Origin: Flagellimonas amphidinii
GTDB taxonomy: Bacteria; Bacteroidota; Bacteroidia; Flavobacteriales; Flavobacteriaceae
Length of the DNA: 64,000 nt
Direction: 5' to 3'
NCBI RefSeq assembly: GCF_013090115.1
Contig: NZ_JABFNN010000045.1
Location: forward strand, 1-64,000
The notes under the pieces are model-generated. The model worked only from the letters and a program-made list of their open reading frames with translations, did not search any database and was not told the DNA's origin. This document shows positions 63,435 to 64,000 of this stretch, piece after piece (the first letter of the stretch is position 1; the number at the start of each line of letters is the position of its first letter). The position numbers and the translations under genes were made by a program.

Positions 63435-63686
63435 ATGGCAAACCATAAGTCAGCATTAAAGAGAATTAGAAGAAACGAAGCGGTACGTTTGCGTAACAGG
63501 TATCAGCACAAAACTGTGCGTAATGCTATCAAAAAATTACGTAACGAGGAAGATAAGAAAGCTGCTGAAGCATTATTGCCTACGGTTGTTGGTATGATTG
63601 ATAAGTTGGCCAAGCGCAACATCATTCATAACAACAAAGCGGCTAACCTTAAGAGCAAATTGATGAGCAAGGTTGCAGCAATGTAA
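63435..63686 (+). CDS. rpsT: 30S ribosomal protein S20
   Basis: 83 aa, very basic and helical, the normal S20 length. [20 protein letters not shown] at the start, then the conserved NAIKKLR and [14 protein letters not shown] end. S20 binds 16S rRNA early in 30S assembly. It follows the tRNA-Glu pair by 32 bp and could be co-transcribed with it. Confidence 0.98.
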   Translation: MANHKSALKRIRRNEAVRLRNRYQHKTVRNAIKKLRNEEDKKAAEALLPTVVGMIDKLAKRNIIHNNKAANLKSKLMSKVAAM

Positions 63687-63705
63687 TATTGTTTAGAAAA
63701 AATAG

Positions 63706-63738
63706 AAAAAAAGCTCCATCTATTGGAGCTTTTTTTTT
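63706..63738. terminator. terminator after rpsT
   Basis: AGCTCCA and TGGAGCT arms, flanked by A- and T-runs. Confidence 0.9.
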
Positions 63739-63770
63739 GCTTGAATCTATAGAGCCCATTATTATAAATA

Positions 63771-63798
63771 AAAAAGCCCCATAAAATGGGGCTTTTTT
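63771..63798. terminator. bidirectional terminator
   Basis: AAAAAGCCCCAT and ATGGGGCTTTTTT arms around a short loop; it serves the LruC-domain gene on the minus strand and backs up the rpsT terminator. Confidence 0.85.
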
Positions 63799-63823
63799 AA
63801 TCTATGTTTGGCAGGGAATTTTG

Positions 63824-64000
63824 TTAATCCTTTAAGTCTGACTCATTACGGTAACCTGTGGAATCTTTGTACCAATCTTCGAATACTGTGCCTCCTGAAG
63901 TTGCCCATTGGTTAAAAAAGTTGTAAGCTCGGTTAACCGGAACTCTTTCTTTAGGTGGTTTAAAATTGTGCATAATGTTGATTGCCCAAGGCAAACCACT
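63824..64000 (-). CDS. LruC-domain protein, C-terminal part only
   Basis: The window ends inside the gene; 58 codons and the stop (TAA at 63824-63826) are visible on the minus strand. The tail SGLPWAINIMHNFKPPKE then VPVNRAYNFFNQWATSGG and DWYKDSTGY is the end of a LruC (DUF4842) domain, found in large secreted proteins of Bacteroidota and vibrios. The N-terminal domains are beyond the window. Confidence 0.82.
   Translation of the reverse strand, partial: SGLPWAINIMHNFKPPKERVPVNRAYNFFNQWATSGGTVFEDWYKDSTGYRNESDLKD

Noticed and set aside
1..64000. CRISPR array, prophage or complete insertion sequence
   Set aside because: No regular direct repeats with unique spacers, no phage structural genes and no whole transposase were seen; the only mobile trace is the IS3 fragment at 17277-17497.

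Overview
The window is chromosomal DNA from a member of the Flavobacteriaceae (Bacteroidota), probably a marine genus close to Muricauda/Flagellimonas, Maribacter or Robiginitalea. The evidence is of several kinds. There are three secreted proteins with the type B C-terminal sorting domain of the type IX secretion system. SecD and SecF are fused. The tmRNA encodes the tag GENNYALAA. DUF2911, DUF6588-like and OmpP1-type genes are present. Promoters have the Bacteroidota form (a TTG element, about 19 bp, then TAnnTTTG), and purine-rich ribosome binding sites are lacking. The genus is an inference.

Layout. 1-1,090: a two-gene AbiEii-like nucleotidyltransferase/winged-helix module, cut by the window edge, with two near-identical palindromic operators upstream. 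1,090-1,804: an 0.7 kb gene-free stretch rich in inverted repeats. 1,805-4,391: a secreted protein of unknown role, then a divergent small-protein/XRE-regulator pair whose shared spacer is packed with TTGTC/GACAA half-sites. 4,426-5,012: the tmRNA gene and a structured non-coding repeat. 5,115-10,189: an AlaDH/LYS1-like dehydrogenase, small membrane genes, and a membrane protein - winged-helix regulator - CreD operon carrying the same 17-bp operator twice. 10,192-15,643: an iron-uptake operon (TonB-dependent receptor, DUF4198, DUF3325-like, DUF3649-like, PepSY) behind two Fur-box-like sites. 15,703-17,500: kdsA, then a LytTR response regulator pseudogene truncated by an IS3-family fragment.

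17,620-33,241: typA, a large T9SS cargo protein, a polyphosphate glucokinase, FtsE, a TPR protein/outer-membrane barrel pair, two OmpA-like paralogues flanking a small carboxypeptidase-like-domain gene, a lipoprotein amidohydrolase and a DUF2911 protein. 33,482-43,160: core genes (asnB, gyrB, mdh, secDF), each separated by a strong hairpin terminator. 43,238-49,892: a family 9 glycoside hydrolase, two GNAT acetyltransferases, an unusual double-ABC protein, and a tight DUF192-lgt cluster with yidD.

49,946-52,996: an aldehyde dehydrogenase with a DUF779 partner, facing a divergent AraC regulator. 52,993-63,686: cysS, folE, two paralogous T9SS cargo proteins, an OmpP1/FadL porin downstream of an extreme low-complexity lipoprotein, proS, two identical tRNA-Glu genes and rpsT. 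The right edge holds the C-terminus of a LruC-domain protein.

Most of the window is ordinary flavobacterial housekeeping and envelope biology. The parts that look least described are regulatory: the palindromic operators at the left-end module, the XRE pair and the CreD operon. The response regulator broken by an IS fragment, the double-ABC protein with a dead first domain, the structured repeat after the tmRNA and the Trp/Gly-Arg/Ser lipoprotein also merit attention. I saw no CRISPR array, rRNA gene, prophage or complete insertion sequence.
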